Positions 25,521 to 34,930 are shown, counted from the first letter of the stretch. The stretch is 64,000 nucleotides of DNA from G963422705 sp963422705 (GCA_963422705.1 OY730443.1:1860001-1924000), one strand, 5' to 3'. Program-made: numbers and translations. The notes: generated by a model from the letters alone, not told the origin.

Positions 25521-26111
25521 TTACTCTGTTGTTGCGGTGTCAGGCGTTTCTGGTGGGAGCGCATAGTAGATTTCAATTTCCTGAATTTTCTTGTATTCGC
25601 TCGTGGTTGGTGCACCTGTTTCACCACGCGTTGCGCGTTTCTGTCCACCGACGCGCCGCGAGTCCCAACGTCGTGGGACCTTCAACCGGAATTTTTTTGT
25701 CATAATAGGCTGACGTAAGGTGAATTTATAGACTTCGCGCAGGTTATCCCTAACCTGTTTTACGGTTACCCACTTTCCTTCGTGATTCATGTACTGAATT
25801 TCGAAGAATTCCAATTCCCCCTCTGGGGCTTTAACGACAATGTGCTGAATAGGCTGCGACTTCCCCCATTCAAGCACGGCTTCGGTATATTTATCGGCGT
25901 CGAGTTGAGATGCTTCATCTCTACCGGCACCGCGAATGGGTGCTGTTTCATCTAGCGTCCATAAATTGTCGTCATGGAATTTCTTTGGTTCTATGCTATT
26001 TGCATCCATAGCAATGTTTTTGCTCCAGTTATAAGAAGGTGTGGATGAAAGAAAGCATCCGGGCAGTCCGAGCAACCCACAGAGCATTATTGTTAATAAT
26101 CTAAAACGCAT
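25521..26111 (-). CDS. lipoprotein with discoidin-like (F5/8C) fold
   Basis: A 196-residue lipoprotein of unknown function. The lipobox is GLPGC at residues 15-19. The body reads as a beta-sandwich: WSKNIAMDANSIEP, an exposed DDNLWTLDETAPI, then IQHIVVKAPEGELEFFEIQY and the closing EIEIYYALPPET, with arginine-rich sequence (KVPRRWDSRRVGGQKRATRG) before the last strand. This strand order resembles F5/8 type C carbohydrate-binding domains. The gene upstream on the same strand (26274-26918) encodes a protein of the same layout, so the two look like paralogs. AAGGAGG precedes the ATG. Confidence 0.7.
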   Translation of the reverse strand: MRFRLLTIMLCGLLGLPGCFLSSTPSYNWSKNIAMDANSIEPKKFHDDNLWTLDETAPIRGAGRDEASQLDADKYTEAVLEWGKSQPIQHIVVKAPEGELEFFEIQYMNHEGKWVTVKQVRDNLREVYKFTLRQPIMTKKFRLKVPRRWDSRRVGGQKRATRGETGAPTTSEYKKIQEIEIYYALPPETPDTATTE

Positions 26112-26139
26112 GGATATACCTCCTTTTTTCTTTTCTTAA

Positions 26140-26184
26140 AGTGTTTATGTCCGTTTGGCATGGCAGTGTTTATGTCCGTTTGGC
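26140..26184. repeat. 20-base direct repeat, period 25
   Basis: AGTGTTTATGTCCGTTTGGC occurs at 26140-26159 and again at 26165-26184, separated by only five bases. It lies upstream of the discoidin-like lipoprotein gene, in the region expected to hold its regulatory sequence. With only two units it is not a CRISPR array. Confidence 0.75.
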
Positions 26185-26273
26185 TACGTTCATTCCGGCT
26201 CAATTCAGTCGCCTTAGCGTTCTATAAATAAAAACTGCGTTAGCCAGTCAATTGCGTTTGCGTTATGTTCATG

Positions 26274-26918
26274 TTACTCGAGTTCCAACAAATCATCAAG
26301 TTCTTTTTCGCGTGCATCGCTAGCTTTCTCCTCACCCATCTGTTCCGTGGATTTGTATCCGTAGAGTTCGATTTCCCGGATTTTACCGGGTGCGCGGCGA
26401 TTGCCACCCCCATAAAGTCTACCTCCGCCATAACGAGCACGTTGCTGTCTGTTCAGGAGGGCATCATCTTTGGTGCCCAAAACTCTTAGCCGGATTCGGT
26501 CCGTTGGAAACGGAATTAGCAGGGAAATTTGGATAGGGCTGCTTTTTACACTCTTTACATCTTTAATGAGTTGCCAGTCGGCTTCAGTGACAATACTTCC
26601 TCTATCTGCATAGACGGCAAGCTCTGTTATATTATCGGAGTGCAAGACAATTCGACGGATAACCTTCTTTTCGGCTAGAACAACCACTACTTCAGAGGTG
26701 GGGTTGGAGCCATAGGAGTTTTGTGAACCTGCGGGAAACGTTGTTTCCCCAATAGTGTTCAACTTACCATCAATCATCTGTGGCACAGTGGCTTTCACTC
26801 CTTTCATAAGAGCGTAGTTTTCGCTCCATTCCTGTTCAGAGAATAGGGCTCCGCAGCTTATGAGCGTGTTCAAAAAACCGGTGAGAATCAAGAAAAGGCT
26901 GATGCGTTGATAAATCAT
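26274..26918 (-). CDS. lipoprotein with discoidin-like fold, paralog of 25521-26111
   Basis: A 214-residue lipoprotein: the signal ends in LISC near residue 22. The body opens WSENYALMKGVKATVPQMID then GKLNTIGETTFPAG, continues with VVVVLAEKKVIRRIVLHSDN, and closes with KIREIELYGY after a Gly/Arg-rich loop (ARYGGGRLYGGGNRRAPGK). The two lipoproteins share the WS-N-A opening, the DGK/DDN-L-T turn and the KI-EIE-Y ending. A Glu-rich tail (ELDDLLELE) ends the protein. AGGAGG spaced about 7 bases gives a confident ATG at 26918. It might bind a surface polysaccharide, but that is inference. Confidence 0.7.
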   Translation of the reverse strand: MIYQRISLFLILTGFLNTLISCGALFSEQEWSENYALMKGVKATVPQMIDGKLNTIGETTFPAGSQNSYGSNPTSEVVVVLAEKKVIRRIVLHSDNITELAVYADRGSIVTEADWQLIKDVKSVKSSPIQISLLIPFPTDRIRLRVLGTKDDALLNRQQRARYGGGRLYGGGNRRAPGKIREIELYGYKSTEQMGEEKASDAREKELDDLLELE

Positions 26919-26971
26919 TTTTCACCTCCTAAAGTTGCGTGATTGGAATACGCGTTTTCGAGTTGATACGA

Positions 26972-28429
26972 CTATATAAATTTCCATGTGGCACCTTGGC
27001 GAGTATCCTGTATGTCAATATTGAGCTGTTTAAGGCGTTCCCGGATTTTGTCCGATGTTTCCCAATCCTTGCGCTGTCGGGCGTCCTGCCGAATATCTAA
27101 GAGCAAGGTGATGAGGTGGTTGAAGGTTTCTGTTGTCTCGCTATGAACATGAGTGTCCTGTTCGTGACAGATACCGAGAACGCTGCCCGTCTCGATGAGT
27201 GCATTCCGTGCTTGTGCGAGTAAAGCCGTCGTGGTATCCGTTTCCGTTTTTAATGTGGTGAGGTATTTATTCACAGCTGCGACGAGCGTGAAAATGGTGC
27301 CAAGTCCGCGGGCCGTATTGAAGTCAACATCCATTGACATTTTAAAGTCGGTTTTCGTCTGCTTTATCGTCGTCAGAAGGGCGGCTTCCGGGTTGCTGAT
27401 TTCGGGCATCGGTTCGATTTTTTCGGGCACGTTTTGCCTTGTATGAGCATTCAAAGTCTGGAGGCAATTGTTCAAACGCCGGATGGCGCCTTCAGATTTT
27501 ATCAAACTCTTCTCATTGTAGTCGAGCGGATGCCGATATTGTGCGGAGATTAAAAAGTGGCGGATGACTTCGGTAGGGTAATTGTCCAAAGCATCACGTA
27601 GGAGAATAAAATTATGTTCAGATTTTCCCATCCGTTTTCCATCAATTTTCAAAAAAGCGACATGCATCCAATAGCGTGCAAAAGTCGCGCCTGTTGCGAG
27701 TTCACTCTGTGCGATTTCGTTTTCATTGTGCGGAAACAGCAGGTCTTCCCCGGCGACGTGGATGTCAATCGTTTCCCCGAGGTGTTTCATTGCCATGGCG
27801 GAGCATTCGATATGCCATCCGGGTCTTCCCTTCCCCCATGGGCTATCCCAGGAGGGCTCACCGGGTTTCACTGCCTTCCACATGTCAAAATCACGTGGTT
27901 CTTCTTTGCGTTCATCTACCTCAACGCGTGCGCCGGCAAGCAAATCTTCAGGCTTACGATGTGACAGTTTGCCGTACTCGGAAAAGCTATTGACTCGGTA
28001 ATAAACACTTCCGTCAATGACATAGGCTGCATCTTTGTCAATTAACTTCTGGATGAGGGCTATTATCTCGGTAATATGTTCGGTAGCTTTCGGATGCACA
28101 TCAGCTGGTTGTATCCCGAGGCGCTGCGTATCCTCTAAAAATGCTTCGCCGCTATGATGAGCGAGTTGCTTCTCGCTGATACCAAGTTCCGCGGCGCGCT
28201 TGATAATCTTATCATCAATATCGGTTAAATTTTGAGCGAGTTTGACATGATAGCCGTTATATCTGAGATAGCGTCGGATAATATCTGTCACTAATGCGGT
28301 ACGTGCATTCCCCATGTGGATGTAATCATAAACCGTTGGGCCGCAATTGTAAATCGTTACCTGTTCTACACTTAGGGGGATAAAGTCTTCCAACTGTCTA
28401 CTAAGCGAGTTATAGATTTTGATTCCCAT
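26972..28429 (-). CDS. cysS: cysteinyl-tRNA synthetase
   Basis: Charges tRNA-Cys. The 485-residue class I synthetase has the zinc-site and HIGH region YNCGPTVYDYIHMGNARTAL near residue 26 (HIGH reads HMGN), the second zinc part HIECSAMAMKHLGETIDIHV near residue 206, and the KMSKS loop as GKRMGKSEHNF near residue 265. The C-terminal DALR region is present (RQDARQRKDWETSDKIRERL). ATG 28429 is chosen as the conserved N-terminus; a TTG at 28465 is possible, since GGAGG lies 15 bases before the ATG. It is the last gene of the radA-PIN/TRAM-ispD-ispF-cysS group. Confidence 0.95.
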   Translation of the reverse strand: MGIKIYNSLSRQLEDFIPLSVEQVTIYNCGPTVYDYIHMGNARTALVTDIIRRYLRYNGYHVKLAQNLTDIDDKIIKRAAELGISEKQLAHHSGEAFLEDTQRLGIQPADVHPKATEHITEIIALIQKLIDKDAAYVIDGSVYYRVNSFSEYGKLSHRKPEDLLAGARVEVDERKEEPRDFDMWKAVKPGEPSWDSPWGKGRPGWHIECSAMAMKHLGETIDIHVAGEDLLFPHNENEIAQSELATGATFARYWMHVAFLKIDGKRMGKSEHNFILLRDALDNYPTEVIRHFLISAQYRHPLDYNEKSLIKSEGAIRRLNNCLQTLNAHTRQNVPEKIEPMPEISNPEAALLTTIKQTKTDFKMSMDVDFNTARGLGTIFTLVAAVNKYLTTLKTETDTTTALLAQARNALIETGSVLGICHEQDTHVHSETTETFNHLITLLLDIRQDARQRKDWETSDKIRERLKQLNIDIQDTRQGATWKFI

Positions 28430-28636
28430 GTTTTGTCGTCTGGGCCTCCGTTTTCTGTATCGCAATTGGGTGCTAGAGGCGTGGCGTGATTACCTCTGGG
28501 CGTTATCATCATCAGCTGTTCGTTAATCATTAAAAGGTTCAGAATTTTTTCGCGTGAAAGGTTTTGCGTCGGGCGTGTATTTAAAGGGCCCGGCGTTCTG
28601 GAACGGTATTCACCTGATGCCTTACATCAAGGAATT

Positions 28637-29116
28637 TTATTGCTTCAATGGGCGCAAACATGCTACAGCTTGGGCGACAATTGCTTTTCCTTCACCGACA
28701 ATGCCGAGTTCCTCCGTGGTGGTAGCCTTAATGCTTATCTGCGTGCGGGAAATTTCAAGTGTCTTCGCAAGTTTTACGCGCATTTGCGGAATGTAAGGGG
28801 CTAACTTCGGCTGTTGTGCTATCACCGTGCTATCAACATTTTGAATTCTGTATCCTTCCAGCTTAACTTTTTCCAAAACCTGCCGGAGTAAGATGAGGCT
28901 GTCCATATCTTCATATCGAGCATCCGTATCAGGAAAGTGTGTACCAATATCTCCTAATGCCAGTGCCCCTAAGATAGCATCTATTATCGCGTGCGTCAAG
29001 ACATCCGCATCGGAATGCCCTAACATTCCACGATGGTAAGGGATTTCAAGTCCGCCTAAAATCAATTTCCGATTTTCAGCGAACTGATGGACGTCATAAC
29101 CGATACCGATTCTCAT
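28637..29116 (-). CDS. ispF: 2-C-methyl-D-erythritol 2,4-cyclodiphosphate synthase
   Basis: Forms the cyclic diphosphate in the non-mevalonate isoprenoid pathway. The 159-residue protein carries zinc ligands in GIGYDVHQF (D8, H10) and H42 in HSDADVLTHAIIDAILGALALGDIGTHFP (given in parts), with the hydrophobic DSTVIAQQPKLAPYIPQMR segment and the TTTEELGIVGEGKAI end. Length and motifs are textbook. It lies 85 bases downstream of ispD, its pathway partner. Confidence 0.95.
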   Translation of the reverse strand: MRIGIGYDVHQFAENRKLILGGLEIPYHRGMLGHSDADVLTHAIIDAILGALALGDIGTHFPDTDARYEDMDSLILLRQVLEKVKLEGYRIQNVDSTVIAQQPKLAPYIPQMRVKLAKTLEISRTQISIKATTTEELGIVGEGKAIVAQAVACLRPLKQ

Positions 29117-29201
29117 TTTTTTTGTCTATTCCTCAGCCTTTTTTCGCGCTAAAGACGGTTCTTTTTCTATGAACTGCGTATTTTTGTCACGAGGCTATCG
29201 T

Positions 29202-29945
29202 TCATACGGAACCTGTCTTATCGCTTCTATTAAGAAAAAAGCGTTTTTCAATGAGCGTTTCAGCAATGAGCAAATCTTCGGGTGTTGTTATCTTTAGATT
29301 TGAGTAGGTGCCCTCCACCAATTTAACGGGGTATCCTAACTGTTCAACCAGAGCCGCGTCATCAGTGGCGATAATTTGCTGTGCTTGGGCTGCTTGATGT
29401 GCCTGAATTAAAAGAGATTTCCGAAAAACCTGTGGTGTTTGCACCGTCCAGAGTTTTTGGCGTGGGGGTGTCTCAACGATGAATGCGTTTTCGTTTGCAA
29501 CCTTAATTGTCTCCGTGACAGGTACGGCTGTGACAGCGGCCCCGCATTCAGCTGCTGCGGCGATGCACTCAAAAATTATTTCATCAGTTACAAAAGGGCG
29601 TACGCCATCATGAACAATAACGAAATCAACATCATCGGCGAGCGCGCGAATTCCATTTTGGACAGACATCTGCCGGATTTCTCCTCCTGGGACGAGTCCT
29701 CGAACCTTTTCAAAGGGATAAGGTGTTAAAACAGTGTCGTGACATTTATCGAAATCGTCTTCATTAACAATCACCCAAATCTCGTCTACGGCGGTGTTTT
29801 GTTCAAATTTCTGAATTGTATGTGCCAAAATCGGCTTCTGTGCTAAACTTAAATAAGGCTTCTTAGCGGCACGGTTTAGTCGTGTCCCATCACCGGCTGC
29901 TGGAATGAGAGTGGATATCTTATAGTTCATATGTGTCCATCTCAT
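29202..29945 (-). CDS. ispD: 2-C-methyl-D-erythritol 4-phosphate cytidylyltransferase
   Basis: Transfers CMP to MEP in the non-mevalonate pathway. A 247-residue protein with the nucleotide-binding start TLIPAAGDGTRLNRAAKKPYL, the VHDGVRPFV motif near residue 112, the PVTETIKVA stretch and TPQVFRKSLL near residue 175. The start is uncertain between ATG 29945 (GGAG spaced 8 bases) and ATG 29930 (closer to the conserved N-terminus). Either overlaps the end of the upstream PIN/TRAM gene, pointing to translational coupling. Confidence 0.94.
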   Translation of the reverse strand: MRWTHMNYKISTLIPAAGDGTRLNRAAKKPYLSLAQKPILAHTIQKFEQNTAVDEIWVIVNEDDFDKCHDTVLTPYPFEKVRGLVPGGEIRQMSVQNGIRALADDVDFVIVHDGVRPFVTDEIIFECIAAAAECGAAVTAVPVTETIKVANENAFIVETPPRQKLWTVQTPQVFRKSLLIQAHQAAQAQQIIATDDAALVEQLGYPVKLVEGTYSNLKITTPEDLLIAETLIEKRFFLNRSDKTGSV

Positions 29946-30936
29946 CAACTTTTCTCCGTGTGAAAATCATCTGTCCTGCATTTGTTCGCAATATTTGTGT
30001 AACAACGACATCAAGTGTTTGTCCGACATAGGGTTTCCCGTATTCAACGACAACCATGGTTCCATCCTCCAAATAGCCTACGCCTTGGTTTGGTTCCTTA
30101 CCTTCTTTAAGTACCTGTATCTGAATCACTTCTCCTGTGATGACGACGGGGCGTACGGCATTAGCCAATTCGTTGATATTCAAGACTTTTACACCTTGCA
30201 GTTCAGCGACTTTGTTTAAGTTTAAGTCGTTTGTAATAATTCTGGCGTTCTGTTTCTCGGCAAGATGAATTAGTTTTGCATCAACTTCAGCGAGATGTGG
30301 TAATTTTTCATCGATTATCTTAACAACAATCCCGGGATTGTTTTGAAGGGAACGTAGAATATCAAAACCGCGCCGTCCTTTATTCCGCCGGAGTAATTCT
30401 GTTGAATCAGCAATCTGTCGCAATTCGCTGAGAACGCATTTGGGTATAACAAGTGGCCCGGTAATAAACCCTGTTTTAGAGATATCAAGAATTCTTCCAT
30501 CAATAATAACGCTTGTGTCCAAAATTGTAGAAGTGTTTTGCAATTCGCCTGGATTTTCCACGTTCGGCAAAACGTTATCCTTTGTTCTAACTTCTCGATT
30601 TGCTTTTATCAGATTTGCTAAATCCCCGTTTTCAGCGAAATGGTATCCCGCTAACATTCCAAAGTAACTTCCACTTAGTATAATTGCTATCTTTAAGCCA
30701 TAAGCGAGTTGCGGAAGGATAAAAAGAAAGAGATAAGTGATTAACAGCGCTACAAAGAGCCCAATCATACTGGTGGCAATGCTGCGTGCGCGCGGGTTAT
30801 GAAGGCATAGCTCCGCGCCAACAAGGAGAATTGAGCAAGTGAATCCCACAAGTGCGGGGAACGGCTTGCTATAAACGAGGTAGCAACTTAAGACACTTAT
30901 TGCAATGAAAAAGAGACGTAGCCCCCAAATTTTCAT
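29920..30936 (-). CDS. PIN-TRAM membrane protein (YacL-like)
   Basis: A 338-residue protein with about four membrane segments in the first 100 residues, then a PIN-type nuclease-like domain starting STILDTSVIIDGRILDI near residue 137 and including acidic residues in ITNDLNLNKVAELQG, and a C-terminal TRAM RNA-binding domain (GVGYLEDGTMVVVEYG). This architecture and its place between radA and ispD match Bacillus YacL and relatives. The cellular role is unsettled, and RNA binding or processing at the membrane is inferred from the domains. Confidence 0.9.
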   Translation of the reverse strand: MKIWGLRLFFIAISVLSCYLVYSKPFPALVGFTCSILLVGAELCLHNPRARSIATSMIGLFVALLITYLFLFILPQLAYGLKIAIILSGSYFGMLAGYHFAENGDLANLIKANREVRTKDNVLPNVENPGELQNTSTILDTSVIIDGRILDISKTGFITGPLVIPKCVLSELRQIADSTELLRRNKGRRGFDILRSLQNNPGIVVKIIDEKLPHLAEVDAKLIHLAEKQNARIITNDLNLNKVAELQGVKVLNINELANAVRPVVITGEVIQIQVLKEGKEPNQGVGYLEDGTMVVVEYGKPYVGQTLDVVVTQILRTNAGQMIFTRRKVDEMDTYEL

Positions 30937-31047
30937 AATTTTCTCGCAATACAGTTAAGTTTTATGCGATGACTCATTTAAAACCAATCTAACATGTCGG
31001 CATCTAGACTCATTCGTGAAGGCTTTTTAATTTATTCATTTATGAAT

Positions 31048-32412
31048 TTACATCAAAGCACTCAAGCTATCATAGATATCACGCACTCCTATCAATTCAA
31101 TGTCTTCATTTACTTTTAACCCCTTTCGGTTATAATCGGGAAAAATTGCGCGTTCAAACCCCAACTTGGCTGCTTCTCTGAGCCGTTTTTCAACATGAGT
31201 GACGGGGCGAATTTCGCCACCGAGTCCCACCTCCCCGATAACGACGGTGCGTTTATTAATAGGGATATCGCGATGATTAGAGGTAATTGCGATTAGCACC
31301 CCCAAGTCAATCCCGGGTTCATCAACCCGTAATCCGCCTGTAATGTTGACAAAGACATCGGAGTCACCGACGTCAATCCCGACGCGTTTATTTAGTACAG
31401 CGATAAGCAATGCGATACGGTGTCTATCTACCCCTGTTGTTGTGTTGCGCGGGTTTCCGTAGTTTGTCGGCACCACTAATGCCTGTACCTCCATCAATAA
31501 CGGGCGCGTCCCTTCCATACTGGACACGACAACAGAGCCGGAAACCTCCTCATCTGTATTGCTTAAGAAGAGTTGTGAGGGGTTAAGCACGTCTACAAGC
31601 CCTTTGCTTTGCATCTCAAAGATACCGATTTCATTTGTTGAGCCAAACCGATTTTTAATCGCGCGCAATACCCGGTAAATGTGGTGTCGTTCCCCCTCAA
31701 AGTAGAGGACGGTATCCACCATGTGTTCTAGAATCCGCGGGCCTGCGAGGGAGCCTTCCTTTGTAACGTGTCCGATTAAAAAAATAGGAATACTTTTGTT
31801 CTTAGCATTCGTGATTAGAAGTCCGGTGCATTCACGAATCTGGGTGACGCTCCCGGGGGCGGATTGGATGTTTGGCAAATATACTGTTTGTATAGAATCG
31901 ATGATAATAACCTTCGGTTGAAGGGCATCAATATGTTTTGCAATCTGTTCCAAATTATTTTCAGATAGCACATAAAGGGTATCGGAAACGACGCCGAGTC
32001 GGCTTGCCCTGAGTTTCGTCTGCCGGACGGATTCTTCGCCTGAAACATATAGGACGGTTCCATAATTCCGACTTAACGCATCGCTTGCTTGCAGCAATAG
32101 TGTCGATTTGCCTATGCCCGGGTCACCGCCGATAAGAATGACAGAACCTGCAACAATGCCTCCTCCAAGGGCACGATCGAATTCTGACATCCCTGTGAGG
32201 TGCCGTTCGACGTCGCTTGCGGTAATTTGTGAAATCGGTTCAGGTTTGCTAGATACCTGCCTGAGTACTCGATGTATGGGGGTAGCTGGTGTGGCGTCTT
32301 CGACTTCTTCGTCGAAACTCTGCCAACTTTTACAGGCAGGACACCGTCCCAAGGTTCGTGGGGTTGCATAGCCACATTCTTGGCAGACAAATTTGCGTTT
32401 TTCTCGTGCCAT
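31048..32412 (-). CDS. radA: DNA repair protein RadA (Sms)
   Basis: A RecA-like helicase that extends D-loops in recombination and repair. The 454-residue protein has a C4 zinc finger (VCQECGYATPRTLGRCPACK) at the start, Walker A GGDPGIGKSTLLLQA near residue 95, the RadA-specific KNRFG motif in IKNRFGSTNEIGIFEM near residue 256, and a Lon-like C-terminal domain (FVNITGGLRVDEPGIDLGVL). Together with dprA in this window it suggests natural transformation capacity, but no competence pilus genes are visible. Confidence 0.95.
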   Translation of the reverse strand: MAREKRKFVCQECGYATPRTLGRCPACKSWQSFDEEVEDATPATPIHRVLRQVSSKPEPISQITASDVERHLTGMSEFDRALGGGIVAGSVILIGGDPGIGKSTLLLQASDALSRNYGTVLYVSGEESVRQTKLRASRLGVVSDTLYVLSENNLEQIAKHIDALQPKVIIIDSIQTVYLPNIQSAPGSVTQIRECTGLLITNAKNKSIPIFLIGHVTKEGSLAGPRILEHMVDTVLYFEGERHHIYRVLRAIKNRFGSTNEIGIFEMQSKGLVDVLNPSQLFLSNTDEEVSGSVVVSSMEGTRPLLMEVQALVVPTNYGNPRNTTTGVDRHRIALLIAVLNKRVGIDVGDSDVFVNITGGLRVDEPGIDLGVLIAITSNHRDIPINKRTVVIGEVGLGGEIRPVTHVEKRLREAAKLGFERAIFPDYNRKGLKVNEDIELIGVRDIYDSLSALM

Positions 32413-32552
32413 ATGAATTTTTTATTTCCAGGTAAGCTAAGTCTGATTTCGCATGTAAATCCCGGTATCCGTAAAGATTTTTTCGCGATTGCGATTCTTC
32501 GGGCGTGAAAGCGGCTGCGCGAATTTTTGTATCCTGTCGCGTTTTTAAGAGT

Positions 32553-34151
32553 TTACCACTGCCCGGCGAGGAAGCGAAACCCGGTTGTCCAACGTCTTTT
32601 CTGCATGACATCTTCGATTCCGAAGAGCAGTTCGCCTTGTCGCCAAAAACGGAAGGTCAATTCTGTATTCAATTCAGGTATGTTGCCTGTTAACCCAACG
32701 CCCTCCACAGTGATACCGAGTCGTTGTGCCAACAACCACATTTCAATGCCGATTCCTACCTTAGAACGCATGAATCCGGCGCGTGCCTGCAAAAAATCTG
32801 TTACATTGTACCCGTATTGAAATTCATAAGCGATTTTTTCGTCCCGAACCCCTAACCCAAATCTATAGGATGCTTTCGCTTTGGAAGATAGTAAAATCGC
32901 CAACTCATTATGTACATTCTCATCAAGGCTTAAATAACGGAGTTCATAATCCCATCCTACCTTTGGTGGCTCGAAATTTGCCAGTTCTTGTTCGGTTCTT
33001 TTTGTGAATTGCATCATGGCGCTCACGGTGTCGTTGACGTTTTGCAAAGTGCGTCGGGCGTCCTGAAGGGGGCCGGGCGTGTTAATCAGTTGTGCAACGG
33101 TACCTTCCCCTTCTTGGACTGCTACCAAAAGTCGATTGATATTTTTCTCTAATGTGATGAATGCCTCGGTTGTGTCCCGCAGATTCTCTAAAATTGGCGT
33201 CATGTTTGCCTCACCTATTTCAACAACGCGGCTTCCTTGCGAAACAAGGGCGTGAACATTGGATGTCAGCGTATTGACATTGTCTTGAACCCCCTTGGTT
33301 ACTTCTCGAAATAAGGCTGCACTTTCCTGCACATCTGTTAAAATGTCATTTAGTTTTGGGGAATTGCGATTAATCGCTTTTAGCAATTCACGGGTAATAT
33401 CACCGATTTGGCTGCTCATCATTAATGAATCACTTTCTAACTGACTAATGAGTCGATTTACCTTGATGAGTATCTGTTGAAAAGGGCCATCCATTTCAGT
33501 CGTCACCCAATTCAACGTTTCCACCAATTCTTCGAAATCGCCGCTTAACTTTTCAATCGTCCTGCCAGTCAGCGCGATAACTTCACGTGTTTCCTTGATG
33601 CCGAGTTGTATAGCTTCCTGATTTGTTTGCAGGATTTGATTTGCGGTTGTAATCAATTCAACGGTTTGTTCCATACCCTGACTTGTTTGTTCAAGCAATT
33701 CTAGCGCGTTGACAGGCTTTCTTCCAATAATGGGCAAATCTGTAGGTTTTAAAGGGGAATTTCCTATTGGCCCGTTATCTAACGCAATGTAAATTTCACC
33801 AACAAACCCGTTCATACCGATTCTAGCCCTACATCCTTGACGCAATCTCTGAAATCCATTTCTGACTTTCGCTCGAATTTCAACATCATTTCTTTCGGGG
33901 TAAAGTTTGATACCGATGACTTTCCCGATGGGGACGCCGGATAAGTATACACCTGCTCCTATGTAAAGTCCATTTGCACTACTGAACTGAAATTGCAATT
34001 CATCACCGGTAGTTGCCCATGGCCAATTTTCAGCGTTTATAAGAAGTAGAACGAGTAACACAGCGGCTGTGATGAGCATCGTTCCAACTTTAACAGTGGG
34101 ACTCCAGAATTTTAAATTTGTTTCATTTGTATGTTGGCGTTTTCTCATCAC
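32553..34151 (-). CDS. mlaD: MCE-domain (MlaD-type) substrate-binding protein
   Basis: A 532-residue membrane-anchored protein of a lipid transport system. One transmembrane helix near residues 22-42 (VGTMLITAAVLLVLLLI) precedes the MCE domain at about 50-125 (LQFQFSSANGLYIGAGVYLS, IGMNGFVGEIYIALDNG). A long alpha-helical/coiled-coil stretch follows (about 150-390), then a beta-rich C-terminus that could sit at the outer membrane. The length far exceeds E. coli MlaD (183) and is closer to PqiB/YebT or Mce-type proteins. It overlaps mlaF by 4 bases (ATGA). Confidence 0.88.
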   Translation of the reverse strand: MMRKRQHTNETNLKFWSPTVKVGTMLITAAVLLVLLLINAENWPWATTGDELQFQFSSANGLYIGAGVYLSGVPIGKVIGIKLYPERNDVEIRAKVRNGFQRLRQGCRARIGMNGFVGEIYIALDNGPIGNSPLKPTDLPIIGRKPVNALELLEQTSQGMEQTVELITTANQILQTNQEAIQLGIKETREVIALTGRTIEKLSGDFEELVETLNWVTTEMDGPFQQILIKVNRLISQLESDSLMMSSQIGDITRELLKAINRNSPKLNDILTDVQESAALFREVTKGVQDNVNTLTSNVHALVSQGSRVVEIGEANMTPILENLRDTTEAFITLEKNINRLLVAVQEGEGTVAQLINTPGPLQDARRTLQNVNDTVSAMMQFTKRTEQELANFEPPKVGWDYELRYLSLDENVHNELAILLSSKAKASYRFGLGVRDEKIAYEFQYGYNVTDFLQARAGFMRSKVGIGIEMWLLAQRLGITVEGVGLTGNIPELNTELTFRFWRQGELLFGIEDVMQKRRWTTGFRFLAGQW

Positions 34152-34930
34152 CCTCTCCTGATAAATTCTTGTAAAACCGGATTGTCCATGTTGAGAATCT
34201 GCTCTGGCGCGCCAAACAAAATAAATTTTTGTAAAATTGGATTATCCAGGTTAATAATCTCGGCCGGGCTTCCGTAGGCAATCTGCTTTCCTTCATGTAT
34301 CATCACCATCCGTGTCGCAATGCTGAAAGCACTGTGCATATCGTGTGTGACGACAACGGACGTGACATTGAGTTTTTCATGGAGATTACAGATAAGTTGA
34401 TTAATTTCATTACATGTAACCGGGTCGAGTCCGGTTGTCGGTTCATCGTAGAAAATCACTTCGGGATTAAACGCGAGTGCGCGTGCGAGCCCAACGCGTT
34501 TTCGCATTCCGCCGCTGAGTTCCGCGGGGCGTAGTTCCTGAACGCCATCTAAATCAACGAGGTTAAGTTTCTCATCGACAATCTCCCGTATTTTCGTCTT
34601 ACTGAAGTTTGTGTGCTGTTCAAGCATAAAAGCAACGTTCTCAGCGACAGTCATTGAGTCAAATAAGGCGGATGACTGAAAAAGCATCCCAATTTTTCTG
34701 CGAATTGCATTGAGTGTTTTATCATTGAGTTTTGAGATTTCTGTGCCTTCAAACCAGATTTCCCCGGAATCAGGGGAGAGGAGCCCGGTGATAATTTTGA
34801 GGAGTACACTTTTGCCACATCCACTACGTCCCATAATGACGACAGTTTCACCACTCGGAATCTCAAGGCTCAGTCCATTTAAGACATTTTTTCCCTCAAA
34901 TTTCTTTTTGATATTTCTCACAGAAATCAT
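34148..34930 (-). CDS. mlaF: MlaF-type ABC transporter ATPase
   Basis: The ATP-hydrolysing subunit driving lipid transport with MlaE and the MCE protein. A 260-residue protein with Walker A GRSGCGKSVLLKI near residue 33, signature LSGGMRKRVGLARAL near 138, Walker B EVIFYDEPTTGLDP and the switch His in VVTHDMHS. The C-terminus is odd: INLDNPILQKFILFGAPEQ is followed by ILNMDNPVLQEFIRRG, a repeat of the terminal segment of about 19 residues, so the tail ends with two tandem copies. It lies 70 bases after mlaE. Confidence 0.92.
   Translation of the reverse strand: MISVRNIKKKFEGKNVLNGLSLEIPSGETVVIMGRSGCGKSVLLKIITGLLSPDSGEIWFEGTEISKLNDKTLNAIRRKIGMLFQSSALFDSMTVAENVAFMLEQHTNFSKTKIREIVDEKLNLVDLDGVQELRPAELSGGMRKRVGLARALAFNPEVIFYDEPTTGLDPVTCNEINQLICNLHEKLNVTSVVVTHDMHSAFSIATRMVMIHEGKQIAYGSPAEIINLDNPILQKFILFGAPEQILNMDNPVLQEFIRRG

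Noticed and set aside
26140..26184. Possible CRISPR array
   Set aside because: Only two repeat units with a five-base gap, so there are no spacers of usual length and no cas genes nearby.
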